Source: Chloroflexota bacterium (GTDB lineage: Bacteria > Chloroflexota > Anaerolineae > Promineifilales > Promineifilaceae). Taken from it: a stretch of 64,000 bases of DNA. Where the stretch lies: positions 26,523 to 90,522 of the forward strand of contig JAKEFB010000104.1 of assembly GCA_022616275.1 (NCBI GenBank), given 5' to 3'. This document shows, in pieces, positions 43,051 to 50,987 of this stretch; position 1 is the first letter of the stretch; each line of letters opens with the position of its first letter. The notes below the pieces were generated by a model, which saw nothing but the letters and a program-made list of their open reading frames with translations, searched no databases and had not been told where the DNA came from. Both the position numbers and the translations under genes were made by a program.

Positions 43051-43604
43051 GGCTGCACCTCCACGATGTGACCCATGTCGGCACCGGTGGGCGGAAACTG
43101 CTTCAGGCGGATGTCGGCTGCGTCGAGCCACCGTATGGTCCCCTCGAGCCGGAAAAGCTGGGCATCAACGATGAGTGCGAGGGCCACGTCGTGCTCGGTT
43201 GCTTCCGCTTTTAGATGGGTGTATCGCTGCATCATCTCAACCACGTACCGGCGGTGGATTTGCAAAAGCTCATGTACATCAATACTGGGCACTCTCAATG
43301 CCACCAACACTTTGATGACCAGTTCATCCCGTGGTGGAGGTTCTAACTCCGGCGGGGTCCGGAGCCATTCGGTAAGTTCACCGCGGCCGGCTGGCGTGAT
43401 CCTGTAACCCTTCTGGGAACCCTTGGCCTCTTCATCGTCATATTCGATCAGTCCATCCCGTTCGAGACGCTGGAGGGTGGAGTACACCTGTCCAACGTTG
43501 AGAGGCCACACCTTCCCCGTTCTCGATTCAAACTCTTGCTGTAGCTGCAAACCAAACTTCGGGCGTTCGCTCAGTAGGGCCAACATAGCATGCTGAACAC
43601 TCAT
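43047..43604 (-). CDS. PadR-family transcriptional regulator
   Basis: 185 residues. The N-terminal winged helix (MLALLSERPKFGLQLQQEFESRTG, VYSTLQRLERDGLIEYDD, KGYRITPAGRGELTEWL) is typical PadR; the C-terminal helical half (about 100-175) is the dimer arm of the longer PadR subfamily. PadR proteins repress exporter operons and are released by drugs or metabolites. It leads the operon padR-ATPase-permease-serine hydrolase, and three operator-like repeats lie 22 bp upstream of its start, so autoregulation is likely. Confidence 0.93.
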   Translation of the reverse strand: MSVQHAMLALLSERPKFGLQLQQEFESRTGKVWPLNVGQVYSTLQRLERDGLIEYDDEEAKGSQKGYRITPAGRGELTEWLRTPPELEPPPRDELVIKVLVALRVPSIDVHELLQIHRRYVVEMMQRYTHLKAEATEHDVALALIVDAQLFRLEGTIRWLDAADIRLKQFPPTGADMGHIVEVQP

Positions 43605-43625
43605 AAAAAACCTCTCAATCGCAAA

Positions 43626-43661
43626 TATACTCGGTATTATACTTAGTATTATACTCAGTAT
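43626..43661 (-). promoter_or_regulatory. Three tandem 12-bp operator-like repeats upstream of padR
   Basis: TATACTCGGTAT (43626-43637), TATACTTAGTAT (43638-43649) and TATACTCAGTAT (43650-43661) lie head to tail. Each contains the dyad ATACT/AGTAT and TATACT-like strings that could double as -10 boxes on the minus strand, so bound PadR would block the promoter. Confidence 0.72.
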
Positions 43662-43679
43662 ACTATTTATTGTCTAGAG

Positions 43680-44040
43680 CGTGTCTCACAGGAATGGTTA
43701 CACTCACCTGTTGCCCCCGCCCCCATAATGCCACCTCAAACCCGCCTTGCCCCCCACAATGCGCAGGGTACTATTACCTTTTTATATTTATGCGCACCTT
43801 GCGCATCTTGCTCATCTTCTTTCCCTCAGCTCTCATTTCTCTCCCTCTCTTCTCTCCCCCTCTCCCCCTCATCCCTCACCCCCATCCCTCCTCCCTCAGT
43901 CTTCCCTCCTCCTCCCTCTTCATCACTCATCACCCATTACTCATCACTCATCACTACTATCCATTCCACTTTCTTTCTTCAACCAACACTTCAACCATCA
44001 ACAGAACTATCGGCCACCTCAATCAATGACAAATCTATCA
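43680..44040 (+). other. Gene-free, pyrimidine-rich low-complexity segment
   Basis: The plus strand from 43830 to 44003 has, by my count, a single G (43899) and is made of CTCCCT- and CATCACT-type runs. Open frames across it are Pro/Ser/His/Leu-only and not believable as genes. It lies at the right edge of the acquired operon, between padR and the osmC fragment. Confidence 0.8.
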
Positions 44041-44044
44041 GGCG

Positions 44045-44195
44045 AGCGAAGCGGAGATTCGAGAGTTGATGAACTACACTGACCAGGTCGCAGAGATTCA
44101 GAACACGTTGCGGGTTGAGACGCCGGTTACATTAAGTCAAATTGAGTTACAAACAGTTATTTGACGGCCGGCTCACCTCTACAGTATCATGAAAC
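44045..44195 (+). pseudogene. osmC 3'-end fragment (direct repeat B)
   Basis: Matches 37901-38051 over 151 bp without gaps. The translated tail (SEAEIRELMNYTDQVAEIQNT...) has no start or catalytic Cys, so it is a remnant. Most differences from the intact gene are silent or conservative, pointing to a diverged second copy, not a very recent duplication. Confidence 0.87.
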
Positions 44196-44296
44196 CAATG
44201 CAACCCTTCCCGTGAACAAAAAACGTGACGCCATGCTGCGCGAATCTGCGTGAATCCGCGTGAATCTGCGTCCCATTTTTACAGGAGCATTGACAG

Positions 44297-44515
44297 ATGG
44301 AACAAAAACCAACCCAACCGAATAAACTAAAACTAACCTGGCGCTTCGTCATAAGCGTGGCTGTTGGCGCAGCGATTGGCATCATCGCCTTGGGCATACT
44401 CACCAATCTCCTCGGACTCGAAATCCCTGGGCCGGCCATTGGCGGAGCTGTCGGCGCGGTCGTTGGCTTAATTATCGGCCAACGGATGAGGCCCGGCGCC
44501 GACAAACAGCCATAA
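44297..44515 (+). CDS. Small two-span membrane protein, unknown function
   Basis: 72 residues: a charged N-terminus, then two hydrophobic glycine-rich helices (about 17-38 and 45-63, FVISVAVGAAIGIIALGIL and AIGGAVGAVVGLIIG). ACAGGAG lies ~9 nt upstream of the ATG. The gene ends 1 bp before the nitroreductase ATG, so they may be cotranscribed. The spacer upstream has three GAATC(T/C)GCGT tandem units. Confidence 0.65.
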   Translation: MEQKPTQPNKLKLTWRFVISVAVGAAIGIIALGILTNLLGLEIPGPAIGGAVGAVVGLIIGQRMRPGADKQP

Positions 44516-44516
44516 T

Positions 44517-45005
44517 ATGGAACTACTAGAAGCCATTCGGACCAAACGGGCCGTCCGGAACTTTACCGGCCAGCCCGTGCCGGAGTCCATCATCCACCAA
44601 ATCTTGCACGCCGGCCGCCGCGCCCAGAGCAGCAAAAACAGCCAGCCCTGGCACTTTATTGTCGTTCGCCAACCGGAGACACTCAAACAACTGTCAACCT
44701 GCGGCCGCTACGCCGGCCATCTGGCCGGCGCAGCCTTCGCCGTGGCCATTATCTCCTCCGAACAGTGGGCCTTTGACATCGGGCAGGCGGCTGCCTACCT
44801 GCAACTGGCCGCCTGGTCCTTGGGCGTCAGCTCCTGCCTGGCCTCCCTGTCGGAACCCGAAAAGGCCAAAGCCATTTTAGGTGTCCCCCCGGACAAACAG
44901 TTTCACATCGTCCTCTCCTTTGGCTATGCCGCCGGACCGCCATCCCGCCCCAAAGCAACCGGCCGTCGCCCATTAGAAGACGTCGTGCGCTGGGAACATT
45001 GGTAA
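44517..45005 (+). CDS. Nitroreductase family protein
   Basis: 162 residues, on the short side for the family. FMN-binding features are IRTKRAVRNFTGQPVPE, ILHAGRRAQSSKNSQPWHFIVV, the central AAYLQLAAWSLGVSSCLA and the C-terminal IVLSFGYA. Such flavoproteins reduce nitro, quinone or similar groups with NAD(P)H as dimers in the cytosol. It is followed after 6 bp by the AhpD-like gene, so the two redox enzymes probably share a transcript. Confidence 0.9.
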   Translation: MELLEAIRTKRAVRNFTGQPVPESIIHQILHAGRRAQSSKNSQPWHFIVVRQPETLKQLSTCGRYAGHLAGAAFAVAIISSEQWAFDIGQAAAYLQLAAWSLGVSSCLASLSEPEKAKAILGVPPDKQFHIVLSFGYAAGPPSRPKATGRRPLEDVVRWEHW

Positions 45006-45011
45006 CACCCT

Positions 45012-45566
45012 ATGGCCTGGATCAAAGTCATCCACGAAGCCGAAGCCACCGGCCGCCTCAAAGAACTCTACGATCACTACACCGAGCCCTGGGGCGGCGT
45101 AGACAACATCCTCAAAATCCACAGCCTCAACGCCAACTCCCTCAAGGCCCACTACGACCTCTACGCCCACCTCATGCGCGGCCGCTCCGCTTTAAGCCGC
45201 GTCCAGCGCGAAATGATTGCCGTCGTCGCCTCGGCCGCCAACCACTGCCACTACTGAATCCAGCACCACGGGGCCGGGCTGCTCCGCCTCACCAACGACC
45301 AGACCCTGGTCCACCAGCTCCAGACCGGCTGGTCCCAGGCCGCCCTCAGCGCCGCCGACCGGGCCATGCTAACCTACGTCGAAAAACTCACTCTCCGGCC
45401 GTGGGACATGGTCCAGGCCGACGTCGTCGCCCTGCGCGCCGCCGGCTTCGGCGACGCCACCATCCTCGACATCAACCAGGTCACCGCCTACTACGCCTTC
45501 GTCAACCGCCTGGCCGATGGGCTGGGCGTAGAGTTAGAATCTTTTTGGGAGGAAGAGAAAGAGTAG
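45012..45566 (+). CDS. AhpD-like peroxidase-related protein, probable selenoprotein (in-frame UGA)
   Basis: One continuous frame of 184 codons if UGA at 45255-45257 is read as selenocysteine. Codons 1-81 give the peroxidase-related AhpD/CMD N-terminus (EPWGGVDNILKIHSLN, REMIAVVASAANHCHY). After the UGA the homology continues in the same frame (IQHHGAGLLRL, LTYVEKLTLRPWDM, ILDINQVTAYYAFVNRLADGLGVE). UGA stands exactly where this family has the second Cys of the CHYC redox pair, giving Cys79-His-Tyr-Sec82. A stem-loop follows at the expected distance. The alternative is a nonsense mutation or base error. Confidence 0.8.
45270..45290 (+). promoter_or_regulatory. Candidate bacterial SECIS stem-loop
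   Basis: Starting 12 nt after the UGA: G45270-C45290, G-U, G-C, G-C, C-G, a C/C mismatch, then G-C and G-U pairs, with apical GCTGC (45278-45282). A G opens the loop about 20 nt from the UGA, within the range known for bacterial SECIS elements. The pairing was done by hand. Confidence 0.45.
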
Positions 45567-45584
45567 CCAGCCCACCACTAAACT

Positions 45585-45983
45585 TTATTTCAGGATGCTA
45601 AATCCCTGTTCTGTAAAATGCTGGTCAAAGGCAAAAACCGCGCTGATACTACGCCGCCGGCACACCTCAAAACTGACGCAGTCTACCAGGCTCAAGTGGC
45701 GACGATTTGCCGTGAGAAGCGCGACGACTCCAGCCTGATGTGAGGATTCGTCTATCCATTCAATACTCAAGAGCTGGACAACGCTGTCGTGGAAATCTCT
45801 AACGGCTGCCATACCAAGGCGACTTTGAATAAGCGCGAAAGATTCTAATAGAACATAGCTCGTACAAATCAGTTTGGCCCCGTCATACAATAATTGCTCC
45901 CACCGCTTTGTAGCAGCAACATTATTCCTGTCGTTCTTGTCTAGTAGCGCCAAAAAGGCTGATGTGTCAACGAATACTCTCAC
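45585..45983 (-). CDS. VapC-like PIN-domain toxin
   Basis: 132 residues from a GTG at 45983 that overlaps the antitoxin TGA as GTGA. PIN acidic residues are present: FVDTSAFLALLD, the Glu in VLLESFAL, and the C-terminal LVDCVSFEV and FAFDQHF. VapC toxins are Mg-dependent RNases, often cutting tRNA or rRNA, held inactive by the antitoxin. It is convergent with the selenoprotein candidate. Confidence 0.9.
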   Translation of the reverse strand: MRVFVDTSAFLALLDKNDRNNVAATKRWEQLLYDGAKLICTSYVLLESFALIQSRLGMAAVRDFHDSVVQLLSIEWIDESSHQAGVVALLTANRRHLSLVDCVSFEVCRRRSISAVFAFDQHFTEQGFSILK

Positions 45984-46237
45984 TCGTTCCAATCCGCATA
46001 GGTCTCGGCCAGATACTTATCATGGTTAACGCTCAGATCCGTTACGTTAGAAGAATATTTTCCAGCAATTGCCAGCGCCTTCTGGCGCTTTTCATCCAAG
46101 GTTGGCTCATTTATTGATTGAATAAACCCATCAACGCTCTGCCGGATCAATTCAGCTATTGATACGCCTTGCTCCAGGGCTATCCGTTTTAAGATTTGAG
46201 ACTGCTCTTCTGTCAGTTGTACTTGCGTTCTTACCAT
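45980..46237 (-). CDS. Ribbon-helix-helix antitoxin (VapB-like)
   Basis: 85 residues from the ATG at 46237 with GGAGGG 6 nt upstream. VRTQVQLTEEQSQILKRIALEQGVSIAELIRQSVDGFI is a ribbon-helix-helix DNA-binding domain; the C-terminal tail (YLAETYADWNE) contacts the toxin. It binds its own promoter. The upstream AT-rich stretch with ATGATTAC and TACATGAT (46261-46285) is a likely operator. Confidence 0.88.
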   Translation of the reverse strand: MVRTQVQLTEEQSQILKRIALEQGVSIAELIRQSVDGFIQSINEPTLDEKRQKALAIAGKYSSNVTDLSVNHDKYLAETYADWNE

Positions 46238-46336
46238 TTTATCCCTCCATCCAGATAACATGATTACAAAATTGTATACATGATAGCATATTTACCCTAT
46301 ATACACAAAACGTGTTTCAACACATTTTTCAGATTA

Positions 46337-46358
46337 GCCTACGAATGAATTCGTAGGC
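46337..46358. repeat. Short perfect hairpin GCCTACGAA/TTCGTAGGC
   Basis: A 9-bp stem with TGAA loop between the antitoxin operator and the dnaK terminator. It could be a second-strand terminator or a small repeat; no other copy seen here. Confidence 0.5.
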
Positions 46359-46370
46359 AACCAAAATAAA

Positions 46371-46400
46371 ACAGGGCCTCGCGGTAAAGCGAGGCCCTGT
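46371..46400 (-). terminator. Rho-independent terminator of dnaK
   Basis: A 12-bp GC-rich stem ACAGGGCCTCGC/GCGAGGCCCTGT with loop GGTAAA; on the minus strand it is followed by TTTTATTTT. Confidence 0.9.
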
Positions 46401-46471
46401 TTGCTTTGTGCTCTCTCTGTGCTCTCTGTGTCTACTCAGTGAACTCTGTGTTCCCCTGAGTAAATACTGGG

Positions 46472-48355
46472 TTAAGCCGCTTCGTACTCGCCCTCAACCA
46501 CGTCTTCGCCCTCACCCTCGGCCGCTCGCCCGTCACCCGGCTGCTGGCCGCCCTGGTAAGCCGCCTGGCCAATGGCCATGCTCGCCTGCTGCACTTCCTG
46601 CGCCAGTTGCCGGATGCGCTCCGTGTTTTCACCTTTCATCGCTTCCTTCAGGTCGGCAATCTTTCGTTCCACCTCCTGGCGCAGCTCGGCCGGCGCCTGG
46701 CCATCCACGTTGCTCAGGCTCTTCTCCGTCTGGTAAACTACCTGGTCGGCCACGTTGCGGGCCTCAATCAGCTCGCGCCGGCGCTGGTCTTCATAGGCGT
46801 GCCGTTCCGCTTCCTTGACCATCCGCTCCACGTCCTTGTCGGTCAGGTTGGTCGTCGCCGTAATCGTGATCTTCTGGCTCTTGTTCGTCGCCTTGTCGGT
46901 CGCACTCACGTTCAGAATGCCGTTGGCGTCAATGTCAAAAGTCACCTCGATCTGCGGCACGCCGCGCGGGGCCGGGGGAATACCTTCCAACCGGAAGACG
47001 CCCAGCGTCGTGTTGTCGCCGGCAATCGGCCGCTCGCCCTGCAGAACGTGAATATCTACCGCCGTCTGGCCATCCTCGGCCGTGCTGAAGATCTCCGACT
47101 TGCGCGTTGGGATCGTCGTGTTGCGTGGAATCAGCGTCGTCATCACCCCGCCCAACGTCTCCAGGCCCAGGCTCAACGGCGTCACGTCCAGCAACAGCAC
47201 GTCGCTCACGTCGCCGGCCAGCACACCCGCCTGCAGCGCTGCGCCGATAGCCACCACCTCGTCCGGGTTCACGCTCTTGTTCGGCTCTTTGTTCGTCAGC
47301 TTGCGGACCAATTCCTGGACCATCGGCATACGGGTCGCGCCGCCCACCAGGACCACCGTTTCCAGGTCGCCGCTCTTAATGCTGGCATCTTTCAACGCCT
47401 GGGTCACCGGCCCCTTCAGCCGGGCGACCAGGTCTTCCGTCAACTGCTCAAACTTGGCCCGCGTCAGCGTCATTTGCAGGTGCTTCGGGCCGCTGGCGTC
47501 GGCCGTAATATAAGGCAGATTGATCTCCGTCTGCATCGTGCTCGACAGCTCCACCTTGGCCTTTTCGGCCGCCTCGCGCACCCGTTGCAGCGCCTGGCGG
47601 TCCTGGCTCAGGTCAATACCCTGGTCGGCCCGGAACTCCCTGACGATCCAGTCGCTAATCGCCTTGTCCCAGTCGTCGCCACCCAGGTGAGTATCGCCGG
47701 CCGTGGCCTTCACTTCCACCAGCCCCTCACTCACCTCCAGGATAGAGACGTCGAACGTCCCACCACCCAGGTCAAAGACCAGGATGGTCTCATCTTCCTC
47801 TTTGTCCAGGCCATAAGCCAGGGCGGCCGCCGTCGGCTCGTTGATGATCCGCAGCACTTCCAGCCCGGCAATCCGGCCGGCGTCCTTCGTCGCCTGGCGC
47901 TGGCTGTCGTTAAAGTAAGCCGGCACGGTGATAACCGCTTGCGTCACCGGCTCGCCCAGGTAATCCTCGGCGTCTTTCTTCAGCTTGGCCAGGACCATCG
48001 CCGAAATCTCCTGCGGCGTATAGCTTTTACCGGCGTAGGGAATATTGATCCGCACGTCACCCTGCGGGCCCCGCTCGATCCGGTACGGCACGCGGGCCAC
48101 TTCCGACTGGGTTTCCGGGTCGTCGTAACGGCGGCCGATAAAGCGCTTCACCGAAAAGACGGTGTTCTCCGGGTTAATCGTCGCCTGGCGCTTGGCTGCC
48201 TGGCCTACCAACCGCTCGCCGTTCTTATTAAAGGCGACCACAGAAGGGGCCAGCCGGCCGCCTTCGGCTGTGGTGATAACCGTTGGTTCCCCACCTTCCA
48301 TCACGGCCACAACCGAGTTGGTTGTGCCCAGGTCAATACCTACAATCTTGCTCAT
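46472..48355 (-). CDS. dnaK: Chaperone DnaK (Hsp70)
   Basis: 627 residues, standard length. ATPase domain: [52 protein letters not shown] and [11 protein letters not shown]. Substrate domain: [26 protein letters not shown] and [16 protein letters not shown]. The lid ends in an acidic [15 protein letters not shown] tail. It binds and releases unfolded peptides using ATP with DnaJ and GrpE. Neither partner gene is adjacent, so it is transcribed alone; no CIRCE element (TTAGCACTC) is seen upstream. Confidence 0.98.
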   Translation of the reverse strand: MSKIVGIDLGTTNSVVAVMEGGEPTVITTAEGGRLAPSVVAFNKNGERLVGQAAKRQATINPENTVFSVKRFIGRRYDDPETQSEVARVPYRIERGPQGDVRINIPYAGKSYTPQEISAMVLAKLKKDAEDYLGEPVTQAVITVPAYFNDSQRQATKDAGRIAGLEVLRIINEPTAAALAYGLDKEEDETILVFDLGGGTFDVSILEVSEGLVEVKATAGDTHLGGDDWDKAISDWIVREFRADQGIDLSQDRQALQRVREAAEKAKVELSSTMQTEINLPYITADASGPKHLQMTLTRAKFEQLTEDLVARLKGPVTQALKDASIKSGDLETVVLVGGATRMPMVQELVRKLTNKEPNKSVNPDEVVAIGAALQAGVLAGDVSDVLLLDVTPLSLGLETLGGVMTTLIPRNTTIPTRKSEIFSTAEDGQTAVDIHVLQGERPIAGDNTTLGVFRLEGIPPAPRGVPQIEVTFDIDANGILNVSATDKATNKSQKITITATTNLTDKDVERMVKEAERHAYEDQRRRELIEARNVADQVVYQTEKSLSNVDGQAPAELRQEVERKIADLKEAMKGENTERIRQLAQEVQQASMAIGQAAYQGGQQPGDGRAAEGEGEDVVEGEYEAA

Positions 48356-48478
48356 TTTTATTCACTCTCCTTAATCCCTCTGGTTTTATCCTCATAAGTT
48401 AGCCAGAAAACGTAAAAATCTCGTTGGCGGCACATTTGCGTTTTATTAGCGACCAGCTATTATCCACTCGTACACTCA

Positions 48479-48515
48479 CAGTCCCTGGTTCAGGCTTCGC
48501 CCTGAACACGTCCTC
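48479..48515 (+). repeat. Interspersed hairpin repeat, copy 2 of 3
   Basis: Same unit as 3261-3298, with GTTCAGG/CCTGAAC stem. It sits 17 bp upstream of the hydroxyproline dehydratase ATG. Confidence 0.85.
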
Positions 48516-48531
48516 ATCCCTCAGCACTGTT

Positions 48532-49554
48532 ATGACCTGGACTCCCCCCAAAGACTGGCTCCGCATCACCACCATTGACGCCCACACGGCCGGCGAGCCG
48601 TTGCGAGTGATTACCGCTGGCTTTCCGCCCCTGCCCGGCGACACCATCCTGGCCAAACGGCGCCACGCCCGCGTATACTTCGACCACCTGCGCACGGCCC
48701 TGATGTGGGAGCCGCGCGGCCACGCCGACATGTACGGCTGCCTGGTTACCGAGCCAGTGACCCCCGACGGCACGCTGGGCGTGCTCTTCCTGCACAACGA
48801 AGGTTTCAGCACTATGTGCGGCCACGGCGTCATTGGCCTGGCCAAAGTCGCCCTGGACACCGGCCTGGTGGAGATAGCCGGCGATCAGCCCGTCATCAGA
48901 ATGGACACCCCGGCCGGCCGGGTGACCGCCTTTGCCCGCCGGGAGGGCGGCCGGGTCGTCGAAGTCTCTTTCCACAACGTCCCCTCCTTCGTCTACGCCC
49001 TGGACCAGGAAGTGACCGTGCCTGGCGTCGGCCGGCTGCGCTACGACGTCGCTTTTGGCGGCGCCTTTTACGCCTTCTGCCGGGCGGAGGATCTGGGCGT
49101 CTCCCTGGCGCCGGCCGATTTCGGCCGCTTGATTGAACTGGGGATGCGCCTCAAACGGGCCGTTATGGATAGCCTGTCTATCAGCCACCCCTTTGAGGAA
49201 GACCTGGGCTTCCTCTACGGGACAATTATTGTCGGCCCCGCCCACCAGCCCGGCCACCACAGCCGCAACGTCTGTATCTTTGCCGACGGCGAGGTAGACC
49301 GCTGCCCCACAGGCACAGGCGTCAGCGCCCGCGCCGCCCTTCACCATGCCCGGGGTGAGCTGGCGGTTGGCCAGCCGTTCGTCGTCGAAAGCATCCTGGA
49401 CACCTGCTTCACCGGAGAGGTCGTGGAAGTCACCCGCTTTGGCGATTACCCGGCCGTCATCCCCCAGGTGACAGGCACAGCCCACATCACCGGCCGGAAC
49501 GAGTGGCTGCTTGATCCGGCCGATCCCCTGCGCCACGGCTTCCTCCTGCGGTAG
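48532..49554 (+). CDS. trans-3-hydroxy-L-proline dehydratase (proline racemase superfamily)
   Basis: 340 residues from the ATG at 48532. Superfamily marks are IDAHTAGEPLRV, GHADMYGC and NEGFSTMCGHG with catalytic Cys96. At the second active-site position, proline racemases and hydroxyproline epimerases have Cys, but here it is Thr260 (DRCPTGTG). Cys-to-Thr is the known hallmark of trans-3-hydroxyproline dehydratases, which lose water to give pyrroline-2-carboxylate. The ornithine-cyclodeaminase-type gene at 58.2 kb could reduce that product to proline. Its TAG stop lies in a 29-bp palindrome. Confidence 0.87.
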   Translation: MTWTPPKDWLRITTIDAHTAGEPLRVITAGFPPLPGDTILAKRRHARVYFDHLRTALMWEPRGHADMYGCLVTEPVTPDGTLGVLFLHNEGFSTMCGHGVIGLAKVALDTGLVEIAGDQPVIRMDTPAGRVTAFARREGGRVVEVSFHNVPSFVYALDQEVTVPGVGRLRYDVAFGGAFYAFCRAEDLGVSLAPADFGRLIELGMRLKRAVMDSLSISHPFEEDLGFLYGTIIVGPAHQPGHHSRNVCIFADGEVDRCPTGTGVSARAALHHARGELAVGQPFVVESILDTCFTGEVVEVTRFGDYPAVIPQVTGTAHITGRNEWLLDPADPLRHGFLLR

Positions 49555-49579
49555 AGACGTTGCAATGCAACGTCTCTAC
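49551..49579. repeat. 29-bp perfect palindrome (GTAGAGACGTTGC arm), copy 2 of 2
   Basis: Arms GTAGAGACGTTGC and GCAACGTCTCTAC around AAT. The TAG of the left arm is the dehydratase stop codon, exactly as at 16803. Confidence 0.88.
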
Positions 49580-49586
49580 TCCTGTG

Positions 49587-49614
49587 TTGACAAAGCCCTC
49601 TACTCTGCTAGAAT
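49587..49614 (+). promoter_or_regulatory. Strong sigma70 promoter of the superoxide dismutase gene
   Basis: TTGACA (49587-49592), 16 bp, TAGAAT (49609-49614). The ~88-nt leader has a hairpin ATCACCT, GAAA, AGGTGAT (49643-49660) before the AAAGGAG ribosome site. Confidence 0.75.
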
Positions 49615-49709
49615 GGAAATGTTCAGCTTAATGTAGTAAACGATCACCTGAAAAGGTGATTTGGTTGATGGATTGTTATTGATGAGCCCTCGCTGAAAAA
49701 GGAGTAACA

Positions 49710-50321
49710 ATGCCTTTCGAATTACCTCCCTTACCCTATTCCGAAGATGCTCTTGAGCCTTACATTGATGCCCGAACGATGAGCATCCATCACGACAAGC
49801 ACCACGCTGCCTATACCAACAACCTTAACAAGGCGTTGGAAGGCCAGGCTGACTTGCAGTCTAAAAGCATCGAAGAACTCTTGGGGAATTTAAATAACGT
49901 TCCCGAGAGCATCCGCACCACCGTACGCAACAACGGCGGCGGTTACGCCAACCATAACCTGTTTTGGAAGATCATGGGTCCCAACGCCGGCGGCGAGCCG
50001 ACAGGCGATCTGGCCCAGGCCATTAACGCCGCCTTCGGCAGCTTTGCTGCCTTCAAGGACACCTTCGGTAAGGCAGCCACCATCCGCTTTGGCTCCGGTT
50101 GGGCCTGGCTCTACGTAGATGGCAGCGGCCAACTGGCCGTTACCTCTACGCCCAACCAGGACACCCCCCTCATGGAGGGCAACACCCCTATCCTGGGGCT
50201 GGATGTGTGGGAGCATGCTTATTACCTGCTTTACCAGAACCGGCGGCCCGATTACGTCGAAGCGTGGTGGAACGTGGTCAACTGGGATGCAGTGGCCGAT
50301 AATTACACCAGGGCCAGGTAA
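49710..50321 (+). CDS. Superoxide dismutase, Fe/Mn family
   Basis: 203 residues, usual size. Metal ligands: His in [11 protein letters not shown], His in [11 protein letters not shown], and Asp and His in [20 protein letters not shown] and GSGWAWLYV are family motifs. MGPNAGG is more common in the Mn form, but metal cannot be settled by eye. It converts superoxide to peroxide and oxygen in the cytosol; no signal peptide is seen. It has its own promoter and leader hairpin. Confidence 0.97.
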   Translation: MPFELPPLPYSEDALEPYIDARTMSIHHDKHHAAYTNNLNKALEGQADLQSKSIEELLGNLNNVPESIRTTVRNNGGGYANHNLFWKIMGPNAGGEPTGDLAQAINAAFGSFAAFKDTFGKAATIRFGSGWAWLYVDGSGQLAVTSTPNQDTPLMEGNTPILGLDVWEHAYYLLYQNRRPDYVEAWWNVVNWDAVADNYTRAR

Positions 50322-50399
50322 GGTAATTGCGTAATTGGCAATTACCCAATTACCTGAATACCAAATTATTTCTTTTCAGGCGATAAAAGGAGAAGCTTC

Positions 50400-50816
50400 A
50401 TGACCCATATTGTCACCAGATTATGCCTGCGCGACACAGCCTGTATAGACGTATGCCCAGTAGAATGTATGGTCCTGGGCTTTCCGGAAGAGGAGTGGCC
50501 CTGGCTGTACATTGACCCGGATACGTGTATTGATTGTGGCGCGTGCGTGCCTGAGTGTCCCTATGAGGCCATCTTCCCGGAAGAGGAAGTCCCCTTCGAC
50601 TACCAGGCCCGGTCGGGCCAGTGGGTTGTCAATACCAAGGCGCTACTACCTGATGGCCAACCCTTTGAGGGCGAGGTTGAAGGCCACCATGTAAAAGTGC
50701 TCAACGCCAAGCAGTTGAAGGGTGGCGAAACCCTTGACCTGACTGAAGACATCCCGCCAAATTACGAGTTCTATAGCGTTGGCCCCGGCTACGAAGCCCT
50801 GAAGATGAAGCCCTAA
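50400..50816 (+). CDS. Ferredoxin with two iron-sulfur cluster motifs
   Basis: 138 residues. An N-terminal part with CLRDTACIDVCPVEC and CIDCGACVPECPYEA provides seven to eight cysteines, as in 7Fe/8Fe bacterial ferredoxins, with the usual DTACIDVCPVEC variant of the first cluster. The C-terminal ~70 residues are an extension with no cysteines. It is a cytosolic electron carrier. A ribosome site AAGGAG precedes the ATG and a long terminator hairpin follows. Confidence 0.93.
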   Translation: MTHIVTRLCLRDTACIDVCPVECMVLGFPEEEWPWLYIDPDTCIDCGACVPECPYEAIFPEEEVPFDYQARSGQWVVNTKALLPDGQPFEGEVEGHHVKVLNAKQLKGGETLDLTEDIPPNYEFYSVGPGYEALKMKP

Positions 50817-50884
50817 ACCGGGTACCTTTTGTCATTGGTGGGGTGGCCGGGCCATGGTTGGCGCCAGCCATCCCTGGAAAGACC

Positions 50885-50952
50885 GAATTGGTTGGCGACA
50901 CCCTATTAGAGCGCACGACTTACTGAGGGTGCCGCTAACCAATTCTTTTTTT
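50885..50952 (+). terminator. Long-stem rho-independent terminator after the ferredoxin gene
   Basis: A nearly perfect 20-bp stem, GAATTGGTTGGCGACACCCT (50885-50904) with 50926-50945 (one mismatch and one G-U), followed by seven Ts. It ends 36 bp before the next ATG, so it could also act as an attenuator for that gene. Confidence 0.88.
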
Positions 50953-50987
50953 CGTCGGAAGGTATGTGAAGGGAGACACGAAGACAA

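Noticed and set aside
43670-44082. Three overlapping 111-119-codon frames in the pyrimidine tract
   Set aside because: Low-complexity Ser/Pro/Leu/His translations from a G-free tract; no start context and no motifs.
45258-45566. Second half of the AhpD-like gene as an independent gene
   Set aside because: The first ATG downstream of the UGA (45366) would leave out the IQHH active-site histidines and has no ribosome site; the frame is continuous with the first half.
46607-48397. 596-codon open frame antisense to dnaK
   Set aside because: It mirrors dnaK exactly, has His/Arg/Gln-rich, non-protein-like composition and no ribosome site; dnaK on the other strand is unmistakable.
48356-48420. CIRCE/HrcA operator upstream of dnaK
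   Set aside because: No TTAGCACTC-type inverted repeat is present in the leader.
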